Below are positions 41,795 to 50,599 of a DNA stretch of 64,000 nucleotides, piece after piece. The notes beneath the pieces are model-generated. The model worked only from the letters and a program-made list of their open reading frames with translations, ran no database searches and was not told where the DNA came from. Made by a program: the position numbers and the translations under genes. The DNA is from Flavobacterium fontis (lineage in GTDB: Bacteria; Bacteroidota; Bacteroidia; Flavobacteriales; Flavobacteriaceae). Within the stretch, counting starts at the first letter, position 1. The number at the start of each line of letters is the position of its first letter. The stretch covers positions 1 through 64,000 of the forward strand of contig NZ_FQVQ01000015.1 of assembly GCF_900129405.1 (NCBI RefSeq), written 5' to 3'.

Positions 41795-42634
41795 ATGAGT
41801 GCCATCGCATGGAAAACGGTACGTGAATTTGAGGATATTACGTATAAAAAATACAATGGAGTTGCCCGAATTGCTTTTAATCGTCCCAATGTTCGTAATG
41901 CTTTTCGTCCAAAAACTACAGCCGAATTATTAGAGGCGTTTCACGACGCTCAGGAAGATACCTCAATTGGGGTTGTACTTTTGTCGGCGGAAGGACCTTC
42001 GACCAAAGACGGAATTTGGTCGTTTTGCTCTGGAGGAGATCAAAAATCACGCGGCCATCAAGGCTATGTAGGGGATGATGGGTACCATCGCTTGAATATT
42101 TTAGATGTACAGCGAATGATTCGGTTTATGCCCAAAGTTGTCATCGCTGTGGTTCCCGGATGGGCCGTGGGAGGCGGACATAGTTTGCATGTGGTGTGCG
42201 ATATGACATTGGCCAGTAAAGAACACGCCATTTTTAAACAAACCGATGCCGATGTGACCAGTTTTGACGGCGGATATGGTTCGGCGTATCTCGCTAAAAT
42301 GGTTGGCCAAAAGAAAGCGCGGGAAATCTTTTTCTTGGGTCGGAACTACTCCGCGCAAGAAGCTTTTGAAATGGGCATGGTGAATGCGGTTGTCCCTCAT
42401 GAGGCGTTGGAACAAACGGCGTATGAATGGGCGCAAGAAATTTTAGCCAAATCACCAACGGCCATCAAAATGCTAAAATTTGCCATGAATCTTACCGACG
42501 ATGGTATGGTGGGACAACAAGTTTTTGCCGGAGAAGCTACCCGTTTGGCCTACATGACCGACGAAGCCAAAGAGGGTAGAGATGCTTTCCTTGAAAAGCG
42601 AAAACCGAATTTCGAGAAAAAATGGTTGCCATAA
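41795..42634 (+). CDS. menB: 1,4-dihydroxy-2-naphthoyl-CoA synthase
   Basis: This crotonase-family enzyme closes the second ring in menaquinone synthesis. The 279 residues show ITYKKYNGVARIAFNRPNVRNAFRP at the start, SFCSGGDQKSRG (oxyanion loop, about 78-89), GWAVGGGHSLHVVCDMTLAS and DGGYGSAYLAKMVGQKKAREIFFLGRNYSA, all MenB-typical. The chain ends KKWLP, also typical. It is followed by an outer-membrane-like gene, PH genes and menA. Confidence 0.96.
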   Translation: MSAIAWKTVREFEDITYKKYNGVARIAFNRPNVRNAFRPKTTAELLEAFHDAQEDTSIGVVLLSAEGPSTKDGIWSFCSGGDQKSRGHQGYVGDDGYHRLNILDVQRMIRFMPKVVIAVVPGWAVGGGHSLHVVCDMTLASKEHAIFKQTDADVTSFDGGYGSAYLAKMVGQKKAREIFFLGRNYSAQEAFEMGMVNAVVPHEALEQTAYEWAQEILAKSPTAIKMLKFAMNLTDDGMVGQQVFAGEATRLAYMTDEAKEGRDAFLEKRKPNFEKKWLP

Positions 42635-42646
42635 AATCAGCGCATT

Positions 42647-43252
42647 ATGTTTCGTTATATAAAGTATAGTTTGTTTTTTATCGTGGGTGTTTTACATGCC
42701 CAAGAGGACATAAAAACCATAGAAAAACCGTGGCGCGTTGGGCTGCATTATGTGGGAAATATTCGCAATGAAAATGTGTTTAGTGCGAGTTACAACGGCG
42801 TTTTGGGTGTAGACGTTTCTTATGTTTTTGCCCAAACACAAGGCGTCGATTTTCGTGCTGCCATTGATTTACATTTTTTATCGGGTCGTGATGCCGATCG
42901 AACCTTTACACGATGGGCCGTCAACGATATGGTGATGCTAAATCCCACCCTTGGGGCATCGTTTAAACTGAGTAGTAAGTTTCGTCCGTATGCTCATATT
43001 GGCGTCGCCCTTTTTAAAATCAAGTCCGAAATTCCTCGTTCCAGCTTGCAATTGAATGATCCGTTTGACCCTGTATTTACGCCGGGTGCTACCTTGGAAC
43101 AGTCCAAAAGTTTTCATGCGCTAACGTTACAAGCGGGTTGGGAATGGATTCTTTTTTCGGACGTGCAAATGCGCATGGGGTATACCTATTTACCTATTGA
43201 AAATAATGTAAATGGTCATTTGTTAACTTTCGGCTTGGGGTACCGATTATAA
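42647..43252 (+). CDS. Outer-membrane beta-barrel-like protein
   Basis: The 201 residues have a signal peptide (1-18, LHAQ) and alternating amphipathic strands: VGLHYVGNIRNENVFSASY, GVDFRAAIDLHFLSG, RPYAHIGVALFK, LTLQAGWEWI, HLLTFGLGYRL, ending in the aromatic-basic-leucine pattern of outer-membrane proteins. It is probably an 8-strand barrel. The function is unknown; it sits 12 bases after menB on the same strand. Confidence 0.78.
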   Translation: MFRYIKYSLFFIVGVLHAQEDIKTIEKPWRVGLHYVGNIRNENVFSASYNGVLGVDVSYVFAQTQGVDFRAAIDLHFLSGRDADRTFTRWAVNDMVMLNPTLGASFKLSSKFRPYAHIGVALFKIKSEIPRSSLQLNDPFDPVFTPGATLEQSKSFHALTLQAGWEWILFSDVQMRMGYTYLPIENNVNGHLLTFGLGYRL

Positions 43253-43262
43253 ACTATGTTGT

Positions 43263-43778
43263 ATGGAATTTACCAATGAACCTTTAACCATTGAGCAGCT
43301 CCCACAATTTGAGCACGTTCCTTTGCAACCCCTGCAGGCTTCGTATGCCAAAGTCGTTGCGCTCCAAGCATTAGGTTTTGATTTGGTTCTTTTGCTTGTG
43401 GCTTGTTTTGTTTATGCCAAAGCCGATGACTTTTCATCGATGGAAGCCCTTGTTTTTTGGGGCGGGAGCTTGCTATGCATCGGATTGGTTGCGGTTATGA
43501 TGTATATTAGTTATCGAAAAAAAGCGTATGCCTTTCGTGAACATGATGTACTTTTTCAATACGGAATTATTTCGACCAACACCAAAATCATTCCCTACAA
43601 CCGCGTGCAACACGTGGCCTTACACGAAGGGTTTTTGTCGCGAAATTTCGGGTTGGCACAAGTCGAAATTTATACTGCTGGCGTCCATGGAGGCGATATC
43701 AAGATTCCTGGAATTTTGAAAGAAGATGCCGAACGGATTAAGCAATTGTTGATGGGTAAAATTCAAAAAGAACTCTGA
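43263..43778 (+). CDS. PH domain membrane protein (YdbS-like)
   Basis: The 171 residues have two transmembrane helices (about 36-52, 60-80) and a bPH_2 domain (90-165: YAFREHDVLFQYGIISTNTKIIPYNRVQHVALHEGFLSRNFGLAQVEIYTAG). It matches the small partner of the YdbS-YdbT pair; in Bacillus relatives these confer resistance to the circular bacteriocin amylocyclicin. It overlaps the next PH gene as TGATG, so the two are translationally coupled. Confidence 0.88.
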   Translation: MEFTNEPLTIEQLPQFEHVPLQPLQASYAKVVALQALGFDLVLLLVACFVYAKADDFSSMEALVFWGGSLLCIGLVAVMMYISYRKKAYAFREHDVLFQYGIISTNTKIIPYNRVQHVALHEGFLSRNFGLAQVEIYTAGVHGGDIKIPGILKEDAERIKQLLMGKIQKEL

Positions 43779-45277
43779 TGGACTTTCAGTTTCAAGAACC
43801 CCAACAACAATCCAAAGTAGGGGTGCTCCTCCTTTTTCTCGATTCATTGCAAAAAATTTTACGTGCCATTGCGCCGATCATTTTAATCATTGTATTAAAA
43901 GGAGGGACTCTCAGTGCCTTTATTTTGTTTATGCTTTTGATGGGTACCTTTTTATTGGTGGCTTGTATTGCTTACCTGCGGTTTACCCATTTTACCTTTC
44001 ATATTGATCGCGCCTTAGGTGAGTTTATTGTCTATGATGGTATTTTGACGAAAACAAAGACCGTCATTCAACTGTCAAAAATTCAGCAAGTTAATCTTAC
44101 CCAGAATCTGTTGCAACGGTTGATTGGCGTGTACGGAATTCAAGTGGATACCGCTGGAGCTGACCGTCATGAAGCCCAAATCAAAGCTGTTTCTCGCTCG
44201 GTGGCGTTGGCCTTAAAAAAAGCATTGATCGAAAATCAAATGGCTGTAACTGCCGAAGAAACGCTCGAAGATCAGCCTGAAAGTATAACCCCAAAGCCCT
44301 TTCTCAAAATTCATTTTATCAGTCTGATAAAAATTGGAATCACCTCCAACTATATCAAAAGTGTGGGTTTAATTCTAACCTTCTTTTTTTCCATTTGGGG
44401 GAAATTGCACGAAATTGGAGAAGAAGCTTGGCTTGAGGAGAAAATAGCAGAACAAGATTGGCTATTTCAATCGGTAATTTATTCGATTGTGCTCGGAATT
44501 GCAAGTCTTTTTACCTTAGTCTTTTTGATTAATCTAGGGCGAACGGTATTGCGCTATTTTAACTATACCATGCAACAGCAGCAGGGCTCGTTGTTGCTTT
44601 CCTTCGGGTTGATCAATACCAAAAATACAGTGTTGCGTCCGTCACGGGTGCAATCGGTGGTTGTTTCTCAAAATTATTTTCAAAAAAAGTTAAATGTGCT
44701 TGAGATGAAAATTCGTCAGGCCATAAGCGATGAAAAAAATCATCAAAAAGACCGAATTGAAGTCCCAGGCTGCAATACTCGCGAAAAAGAAGCGATTTTG
44801 GAGTTGATCTACGGACATCAACCGCCTATGGGTTTGGTGATGAAAGCCAACTGGCGGCGTTTGGTTTTTAATCTGTTCCTCACGGTAGTTCTTCCCGTAA
44901 TGGCTGCCATCTGTTTTAAACCTTATTTTGAAGAGGTTTCCAGTAGTTTGTTTTTTGGCGTGTTGGCAGTTTATACAATTTTGCTCTCGATATACCATTA
45001 TTTTTCGTATAAAAATTATACGTTTTATGTGGGTGATCAGTACATTCATCGTCGCTCGGGTGCTTGGGATATTGCGGTTGACATTTTAGAAACCGACAAA
45101 ATTCAGGCGATTACAACCTCACAGTTGTTTTGGCATAAAAATTTGAATATCGGGTCGGTAACTTTGCATACCGCAGCAGGAAATATCAGTTTTTATTTAG
45201 CTAACTTTGACACGTTAAAACAGTATGTCAATCGTTGGCTTTACGGTTTAGAAAGCCAAAATCACAATTGGATGTAA
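43778..45277 (+). CDS. Large PH domain membrane protein (YdbT-like), three PH domains
   Basis: The 499 residues carry three bPH_2 units, each after hydrophobic helices: near 85-150 (IVYDGILTKTKTVIQLSKIQQVNLTQNLLQRLIGVYGIQVDTAGA), near 265-335 (LLLSFGLINTKNTVLRPSRVQSVVVSQNYFQKKLNVLEMKI) and near 425-490 (YIHRRSGAWDIAVDILETDKIQAITTSQLFW). Topology suggests 6 helices. It pairs with the preceding small PH protein. The cellular role is unknown; envelope defence is one possibility. Confidence 0.88.
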   Translation: MDFQFQEPQQQSKVGVLLLFLDSLQKILRAIAPIILIIVLKGGTLSAFILFMLLMGTFLLVACIAYLRFTHFTFHIDRALGEFIVYDGILTKTKTVIQLSKIQQVNLTQNLLQRLIGVYGIQVDTAGADRHEAQIKAVSRSVALALKKALIENQMAVTAEETLEDQPESITPKPFLKIHFISLIKIGITSNYIKSVGLILTFFFSIWGKLHEIGEEAWLEEKIAEQDWLFQSVIYSIVLGIASLFTLVFLINLGRTVLRYFNYTMQQQQGSLLLSFGLINTKNTVLRPSRVQSVVVSQNYFQKKLNVLEMKIRQAISDEKNHQKDRIEVPGCNTREKEAILELIYGHQPPMGLVMKANWRRLVFNLFLTVVLPVMAAICFKPYFEEVSSSLFFGVLAVYTILLSIYHYFSYKNYTFYVGDQYIHRRSGAWDIAVDILETDKIQAITTSQLFWHKNLNIGSVTLHTAAGNISFYLANFDTLKQYVNRWLYGLESQNHNWM

Positions 45278-45291
45278 TAAAAATAGCGTTT

Positions 45292-46257
45292 ATGAAACAA
45301 TGGATTGAAGCCGCTCGGGTTCGCACTTTACCACTTTCCATTTCGGGCATTTTAGTCGGAAGTTTTTTTGCGATGTCCCAGTCCCGATTTAACTGGAAAA
45401 TTGTCATTCTTGCCCTCACAACTACGGTGGGACTACAAGTGTTATCCAATTTTGCGAATGACTATGGTGATGGGGTGAAAGGAACAGACAATGCAGATCG
45501 AGTGGGACCACAACGTGCTATACAAAGTGGGGCAATTACGCCAGGCGCCATGCGATATGCTATTTTTGTAACGGCTTTTCTCACTTTGGTATCGGCCATT
45601 CTGCTAATTTACAAAGCCTTTGGAGTCAAGAATTTTTTGTACTCTCTAATCTTCTTTGTCCTTGGGATATTGGCTATAGCTTCGGCCATTCGTTATACGG
45701 TAGGTAAAAATCCTTATGGATACCGCGGTTTGGGCGATATTTTTGTTTTTATATTCTTCGGATGGGTTAGTACCGTTGGGATTTCTTTTATGATTTTAAA
45801 AGAATTGAACCCCGTTTTATTTTTACCGGCAACCGCGATTGGATTTTTAAGCGTGGCGGTTTTAAATTTAAACAATATGCGCGATGAAGCCTCCGATCGT
45901 AAAGTGGGAAAAAACACCTTGATTGTTAAAAACGGTGGGGCTTGGGGTAAAAAATACCATCAGTTTTTAATTATCGCTGCCATGGTCTTGTTTTTGGCAT
46001 TTGCGTATTGGTTTGATAGGCAATATGATGTTAATCCCCACCACTTTAATATTGACAACTATTTCTTTGTGGTGTTTTATTTGCCTCTTATTTTTCATTT
46101 AAAACGCGTGCGTCAAAACACCGAACCTCGTTTGTTGGATCCAGAGTTGAAAAAGGTAGCGCTAAGTACCTTTTTTATCAGTGTCGTCATGGCGTTGCAA
46201 CTTATTTTCTTTTTCTCCGACGAAACCTTGTACTTGCTTTCAACATTATTTGAATAA
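45292..46257 (+). CDS. menA: 1,4-dihydroxy-2-naphthoate polyprenyltransferase
   Basis: It attaches the isoprenoid side chain to DHNA in the membrane. From ATG 45292 it has 321 residues and ~8-9 transmembrane helices. The first Asp-rich site is NFANDYGDGVKGTDNADRVGPQR (about 58-80) and the second NNMRDEASDRKVGKNTL (about 196-212). The start at 45292 gives the usual WIEAARVRTLPLSISG N-terminus; the longer frame lies within the PH gene. It is followed by a UPF0173 gene. Confidence 0.96.
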   Translation: MKQWIEAARVRTLPLSISGILVGSFFAMSQSRFNWKIVILALTTTVGLQVLSNFANDYGDGVKGTDNADRVGPQRAIQSGAITPGAMRYAIFVTAFLTLVSAILLIYKAFGVKNFLYSLIFFVLGILAIASAIRYTVGKNPYGYRGLGDIFVFIFFGWVSTVGISFMILKELNPVLFLPATAIGFLSVAVLNLNNMRDEASDRKVGKNTLIVKNGGAWGKKYHQFLIIAAMVLFLAFAYWFDRQYDVNPHHFNIDNYFFVVFYLPLIFHLKRVRQNTEPRLLDPELKKVALSTFFISVVMALQLIFFFSDETLYLLSTLFE

Positions 46258-46276
46258 AACACAAAACACACACATT

Positions 46277-46951
46277 ATGGAAATTACATTTTACGGACAC
46301 GCTTGTATTTCAATTGCAACGCAGGGCAAAACGCTTTTGGTCGATCCCTTTATCACGGGGAATCCCAATGCGGCGCATATTGATATTATGCAACTCAAAC
46401 CCGACTATATTTTATTGACTCACGCGCACCAAGACCATATTTTGGATGCTGAGGCTATTGCAAAAAATACAGGAGCCACAATTATCTCCAATTACGAGAT
46501 TGCTTCTCATTATGGAGCCAAAGGATTGCCCTACCACCCAATGAATCATGGAGGTAGTTGGCGATTTGATTTTGGGACTTTACGTTATGTCAATGCGATT
46601 CACACCAGTTCGTTCCCCGATGGAAGTTATGGCGGTCAGCCCGGAGGTTTTGTGCTGGAAGCGGATAAAAACATCTATATAGCAGGCGATACGGCTTTGA
46701 CGTTTGACATGAAATTGATTCCCATGCGTACTGCCTTAGATTTGGCCGTTCTTCCCATAGGCGATAATTTTACTATGGATGTTCATGATGCGATACACGC
46801 TGCCGATTTTGTGCAGTGTTCACGGGTATTGGGCTATCATTACGACACGTTTGGCTACATTGAAATCGATCATGAAGCGGCCCAAAAGGCATTTTCTGAA
46901 GCAGGAAAAACACTTACTTTATTGTCAATTGGAGCAACTCTTTCGGTTTAA
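46277..46951 (+). CDS. UPF0173 metal-dependent hydrolase
   Basis: The 224-residue protein is a metallo-beta-lactamase-fold hydrolase: MEITFYGHACISI, VDPFITGNP, LTHAHQDHILDAEAIAK (HxHxDH, about 54-59), AGDTALTFDMKLI and VLGYHYDTFGYI with the last His. Its substrate is unknown. It follows menA by 19 bases and probably belongs to the same transcript. The longer frame to 46181 overlaps menA and is rejected. Confidence 0.93.
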   Translation: MEITFYGHACISIATQGKTLLVDPFITGNPNAAHIDIMQLKPDYILLTHAHQDHILDAEAIAKNTGATIISNYEIASHYGAKGLPYHPMNHGGSWRFDFGTLRYVNAIHTSSFPDGSYGGQPGGFVLEADKNIYIAGDTALTFDMKLIPMRTALDLAVLPIGDNFTMDVHDAIHAADFVQCSRVLGYHYDTFGYIEIDHEAAQKAFSEAGKTLTLLSIGATLSV

Positions 46952-46990
46952 GGCATGATTTTGGAGGGCAAGTTCGTAAAAGAGAGTACC

Positions 46991-48190
46991 ATGTATATTC
47001 GAAGTTTACTAGTTGCATTATCGCTTTTTGTTTCTCCTTCATGGGCGCAAAAGGCGAAAGGACATTGGGATACCATGCGCACCACTTCCGAAACGATTGA
47101 AGTACGTGCAGGTGAACGAAAAATGATTAAAACCAATGCTTTTCCCGAAGGCACTACCGAGATTGTCTATCGTATCACGCTCATGGACGATAATCAAAAG
47201 TTAGCTTCAAGTTTGGTTTCTGTTTTAAAAGCCATTCCCGACCCCACAGGGATTTCACAAGGTACCGCTGGAGCTGTTTTTTTGGCCTCTACTGTCAGTG
47301 GCAATGACAAAGCAACGTTTGCTGTTTTTTTGGATGAAAAAGCGGCCAAAACCTACCTCACGACGGGAAAACCAACGCAAGCTTGTTATACCCAACCCAA
47401 TCCAATAAACAAAGAAGCCCGACTGTTATCGGCGACACACGGATGTATGAAAGATGCCCCCGAAGCCTTGTGGTTTGTGTTTCAAAGTGACAATTGGTTG
47501 ATGAAGCAAAAGATTGTTCTTGAAGTAGTGCCATGGATTGATGCCCAAGCCGCTACAGGTTGGAATCCTGACCGAAAAGCTGCTTTTTTGAAACTTGCCG
47601 TAAAACGTCCTATTGCCTTCTATCTTTCCCAAAAAGAAACGTTTTCTGTAGCCTTATTGCAACAGGTCATGGAGCAAATGAATTTTGAAACCTACCATCA
47701 GTTGCGCCCCGAGGAACGCGAGTTATTCCTCGAGAAATCGGAAAAAGCGGTTTTAAAGGAATTGGGATTGGAAGCCAAGTATGCCCAAAAAATTCACGAT
47801 CAAGCTCTTCGATTGTTTTTAAAAGGAAAAACCAAGGAAGGAATAGAGCAATTTGAATCTGCGATACAATCGGGCATGCAAGACCCACTATTGTATGCAG
47901 GCTTGTCCTATTGCTATCTTCGTACCAAACAAATGACCAAAGCAGCGACCTTGATGGAGCAAGTCTCGGCTTTGTCCTCAACCGACTTGCGTTTGCAATT
48001 GGCACTGGCGCATGTGTATTTGTTTACCGATAGAGTCTCTGAAGCCAAAGCATTGTATAAAAAATATGTTATGCAAAATCTTCCCGATGGAACGCCCTGG
48101 AAAGTCAAAGCTCTCCTGGATATTCGAGAATTTGAACGTTCGGGATTACCCAACCAAGATTTGCCCAAGATTAAACGCCTTTTGGAATAA
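46991..48190 (+). CDS. Exported TPR-containing protein
   Basis: From ATG 46991 the protein has 399 residues with a signal peptide (1-19, PSWAQ). Residues ~20-205 form a domain I do not recognise (RTTSETIEVRAGERKMIKTNAFPEGTTEIVYRI) and ~260-385 contain TPR-like repeats (DQALRLFLKGKTKEGIEQFESAIQSG, YAGLSYCYLRTKQMTKAATLMEQ, LALAHVYLFTDRVSEAKALYKKY). Its stop TAA is directly followed by the menC ATG, so the two are cotranslated. Confidence 0.8.
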   Translation: MYIRSLLVALSLFVSPSWAQKAKGHWDTMRTTSETIEVRAGERKMIKTNAFPEGTTEIVYRITLMDDNQKLASSLVSVLKAIPDPTGISQGTAGAVFLASTVSGNDKATFAVFLDEKAAKTYLTTGKPTQACYTQPNPINKEARLLSATHGCMKDAPEALWFVFQSDNWLMKQKIVLEVVPWIDAQAATGWNPDRKAAFLKLAVKRPIAFYLSQKETFSVALLQQVMEQMNFETYHQLRPEERELFLEKSEKAVLKELGLEAKYAQKIHDQALRLFLKGKTKEGIEQFESAIQSGMQDPLLYAGLSYCYLRTKQMTKAATLMEQVSALSSTDLRLQLALAHVYLFTDRVSEAKALYKKYVMQNLPDGTPWKVKALLDIREFERSGLPNQDLPKIKRLLE

Positions 48191-49243
48191 ATGGAAGCAT
48201 TTTACCTTCGTTATCAAATGAATTTTATCCGTCCAGTGGGAACCTCCCGCGGGCAAATGGCCTATAAAGAAACGTGGTTTTTAACGCTCAACGACGGTGC
48301 CCAAACGGGTATAGGCGAATGCGGTATGTTTCGTGGGTTGAGTATTGACGACCGACCGGATTATGAAGAAAAACTGCAATGGGTTTGCGATCATATTCAT
48401 TGGGGGGAAGCGGCTTTGTATGAAGCACTTCACTACTTTCCATCCATTCAATTCGGGTTGGAAATGGCCTTTCGTTCTTTGCGAAGTACCCATCCTGCCT
48501 TACTTTTTCCATCTGAGTTTACCGAAGGCAAAGCTGCGATTCCAATTAACGGCTTGGTTTGGATGGGTGATACTTCGTTTATGCATCGTCAGCTTTTAGA
48601 TAAAATTCAAGCCGAATACCGCTGTGTAAAAATGAAAATCGGAGCTCTTGATTTCCAACAAGAGTTAGGCTTGCTCAGTTTTTTACGATCGCAATTTAAC
48701 GCTGAAAAACTCGAAATACGTGTGGATGCCAATGGCGCATTTGCTCCCGAGGAAGCGCTTTCAAAGTTGAAACAGTTGGCGGTCTATGAATTGCATAGTA
48801 TTGAGCAACCCATAGCGCCTAAACAATGGGAGGTTATGCGAACTTTATGTCAAGAATCGCCCATCCCCATTGCGCTTGATGAAGAATTGATTGGGGTATC
48901 GGGTAGGGCAGCCAAAAAGGAGTTGCTGGAAACCCTACGCCCACAGTATATCATTTTAAAACCTACTCTTGTTGGAGGTTTTCGGGGTAGTTTGGAGTGG
49001 ATTGAATTGGCTGAATCTATGGGCATTGGATGGTGGATTACCTCAGCCCTTGAAAGTAATGTTGGATTGAATGCGATTGCGCAGTGGACCTACACCTTGC
49101 AGTCCAACCGACCTCAGGGATTGGGAACCGGAGCGTTGTATGCCAATAATTTTGATTGTCCTTTGGAAGTTGTCGGGGATCAATTGTATTACCGCCCAGA
49201 AAAGTATTGGGGATTGTATGATATTCTCCCAGAGACGAACTAA
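48191..49243 (+). CDS. menC: o-succinylbenzoate synthase
   Basis: This enolase-superfamily enzyme dehydrates SHCHC to o-succinylbenzoate. The 350-residue protein shows the KxK motif (VKMKIG, about 146), metal ligands D in RVDANGAF, E in HSIEQPI and E in ALDEELIG, and K in IILKPTLVGGF. GLVWMGD and the N-terminal RPVGTSRGQM are typical. It starts right at the TPR-gene stop. I see no menE, menF or menH nearby, so these lie elsewhere. Confidence 0.95.
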   Translation: MEAFYLRYQMNFIRPVGTSRGQMAYKETWFLTLNDGAQTGIGECGMFRGLSIDDRPDYEEKLQWVCDHIHWGEAALYEALHYFPSIQFGLEMAFRSLRSTHPALLFPSEFTEGKAAIPINGLVWMGDTSFMHRQLLDKIQAEYRCVKMKIGALDFQQELGLLSFLRSQFNAEKLEIRVDANGAFAPEEALSKLKQLAVYELHSIEQPIAPKQWEVMRTLCQESPIPIALDEELIGVSGRAAKKELLETLRPQYIILKPTLVGGFRGSLEWIELAESMGIGWWITSALESNVGLNAIAQWTYTLQSNRPQGLGTGALYANNFDCPLEVVGDQLYYRPEKYWGLYDILPETN

Positions 49244-49467
49244 CGCTTCTTGAGTTTTCGTTTTATTTTCGACCAAAAATTTTGTGGGGTTTCCCTCGTT
49301 TGGTTTCGTTTGCATTGGGCAATAAAAGCCTGTGCCTCCTCCTCGGTTACATGTTGATCATCGAAAATGTTTTGGTGACATAACGTACAAAAACGCGCTT
49401 TTTCGGTGGGATTTAAGTCCAACCAATTTTCAGCACATGATTTTGGAATAGCATGCAAAGACGACAT
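49240..49467 (-). CDS. Small cysteine-containing protein of the Bacteroidota CxxC type
   Basis: The 75 residues show IPKSCAENWLDLNPTEKARFCTLCHQNIFD, closely matching a widespread Bacteroidota module (IPxPCxEdWxxMxPTExGRFCxxCxxxVxDFT) that may bind metal via CxxC plus the earlier Cys. The C-terminus is basic. Its stop codon overlaps that of menC on the opposite strand, and its start overlaps the stop of the glutaminyl cyclase gene by one base, so it is translated together with that gene. Confidence 0.78.
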   Translation of the reverse strand: MSSLHAIPKSCAENWLDLNPTEKARFCTLCHQNIFDDQHVTEEEAQAFIAQCKRNQTRETPQNFWSKIKRKLKKR

Positions 49468-50510
49468 TATTCAACGATTTTAATTTCAAACATCTTATCC
49501 CATTTTTTTCCTGTGATAAAAAAGGTTTGGGTCGCTGGATTGAACGCAATGCCATTAAGCACATCAGTCTCGGGAAGTTGAGTGATTTGTTTGAGTAAAT
49601 CTGATAGATCCAAAATCGCTTCAATCTCTCCAGTTGCAGGATCGATGCGAACGATGGCGTTTTGTTGGTATACATTACTGTAAATCTTTCCATTAACCCA
49701 TTCGAGCTCATTCAGATTTTTAACTTTTGAATCCGAAGAATATACCGAAATCACATCGATAACTTTTAGCGATTCGGGATCCAAACGATAGATTTTTTCA
49801 GTGCCGTCCGATTGGTACAAATGCGTCGCATCGTGGGTTAGACCCCAGCCTTCAATGGCTCGGTCGTAAGAAAATGATTTGGTTTTCTCTAATGTTTGCG
49901 CATCGTAGATAAATCCGGTTTGTTCTTGCCATGTAAGTTGGTAGACTTTATTGTTGAAGATGGTTATGCCTTCCCCAAAGTATTTAGGATCCAAAGGCGT
50001 ACTGAGTAGTACTTTTCCCGTTTTATAATCGGTTTTCATGAGTTTTGATTGCCCGTATTGTCCTGTGCCTTCGTACAAGGCTCCCTGGTGAAACTCTAAT
50101 CCTTGGGTATACGAACTGATGTCATGTGGAAACGTATTTACTACTTTATATTTGATTATTTTGGGCGTAATTGCCGAGACGATCTCCAATGATGTAGTGT
50201 CTTGGGTGGTGTTCCCTTCGGCATAAATGGCGGCAACTAAGGAGTAGGTGCCTAGTTTTTTCTCGGATATCGTATATCGCAACGGGGTGTTTCCTTGGGT
50301 GCTTCCAATGCGCTTTTGATTGAAGGTATACGCCACACTATCGATATTGAGTTGATTCGGATTGGTAATCGCGAGGGAAACCGTTGCGCCAGCGGTGTAG
50401 GTTGGCTTAATTTGCGAGGTATCGATTCGCAATCCCGATTCGGTGGGCGCACAAGAAATAACCCCGAGACTGGCTAACAAAATGATGGTGAAGGATTTAA
50501 TGGTTTTCAT
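49467..50510 (-). CDS. Lipoprotein glutaminyl-peptide cyclotransferase (plant-type)
   Basis: The 347 residues have a lipobox ending at C20 (LGVISC), an Ig-like region (30-110) and a five-bladed propeller domain (about 115-345): HDISSYTQGLEFHQGALYEGTGQYGQSKL, FGEGITIFNNKVYQLTWQ, EGWGLTHDATHLYQSDGT, LNELEWVNGKIYSNVYQ and VLNGIAFNPATQTFFITGKKW. This is the plant-type glutamine cyclotransferase family, which makes N-terminal pyroglutamate. It should act outside the cytoplasm. It is divergent from ffs and coupled to the small Cys protein. Confidence 0.92.
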   Translation of the reverse strand: MKTIKSFTIILLASLGVISCAPTESGLRIDTSQIKPTYTAGATVSLAITNPNQLNIDSVAYTFNQKRIGSTQGNTPLRYTISEKKLGTYSLVAAIYAEGNTTQDTTSLEIVSAITPKIIKYKVVNTFPHDISSYTQGLEFHQGALYEGTGQYGQSKLMKTDYKTGKVLLSTPLDPKYFGEGITIFNNKVYQLTWQEQTGFIYDAQTLEKTKSFSYDRAIEGWGLTHDATHLYQSDGTEKIYRLDPESLKVIDVISVYSSDSKVKNLNELEWVNGKIYSNVYQQNAIVRIDPATGEIEAILDLSDLLKQITQLPETDVLNGIAFNPATQTFFITGKKWDKMFEIKIVE

Positions 50511-50537
50511 AGTAAGGTCCTTGCATTTAATACCTCA

Positions 50538-50545
50538 CAAATGTA
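50538..50545 (-). promoter_or_regulatory. Candidate -7 box for the glutaminyl cyclase gene
   Basis: TACATTTG on the minus strand, 28 bases before the ATG at 50510. Confidence 0.55.
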
Positions 50546-50565
50546 TTATTTATGCGCTAAAGATG

Positions 50566-50595
50566 TTGTAAAAAATGAAAAAGAATGTATCTTTG
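50566..50595 (+). promoter_or_regulatory. Consensus promoter of ffs
   Basis: TTG (50566-50568), exactly 19 bases, then TATCTTTG (50588-50595). This is the best match to the Bacteroidota housekeeping promoter TTG-N19-TAnnTTTG in the window, as expected for a constitutive, abundant RNA. Transcription would begin near 50600. Confidence 0.88.
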
Positions 50596-50599
50596 CCGC

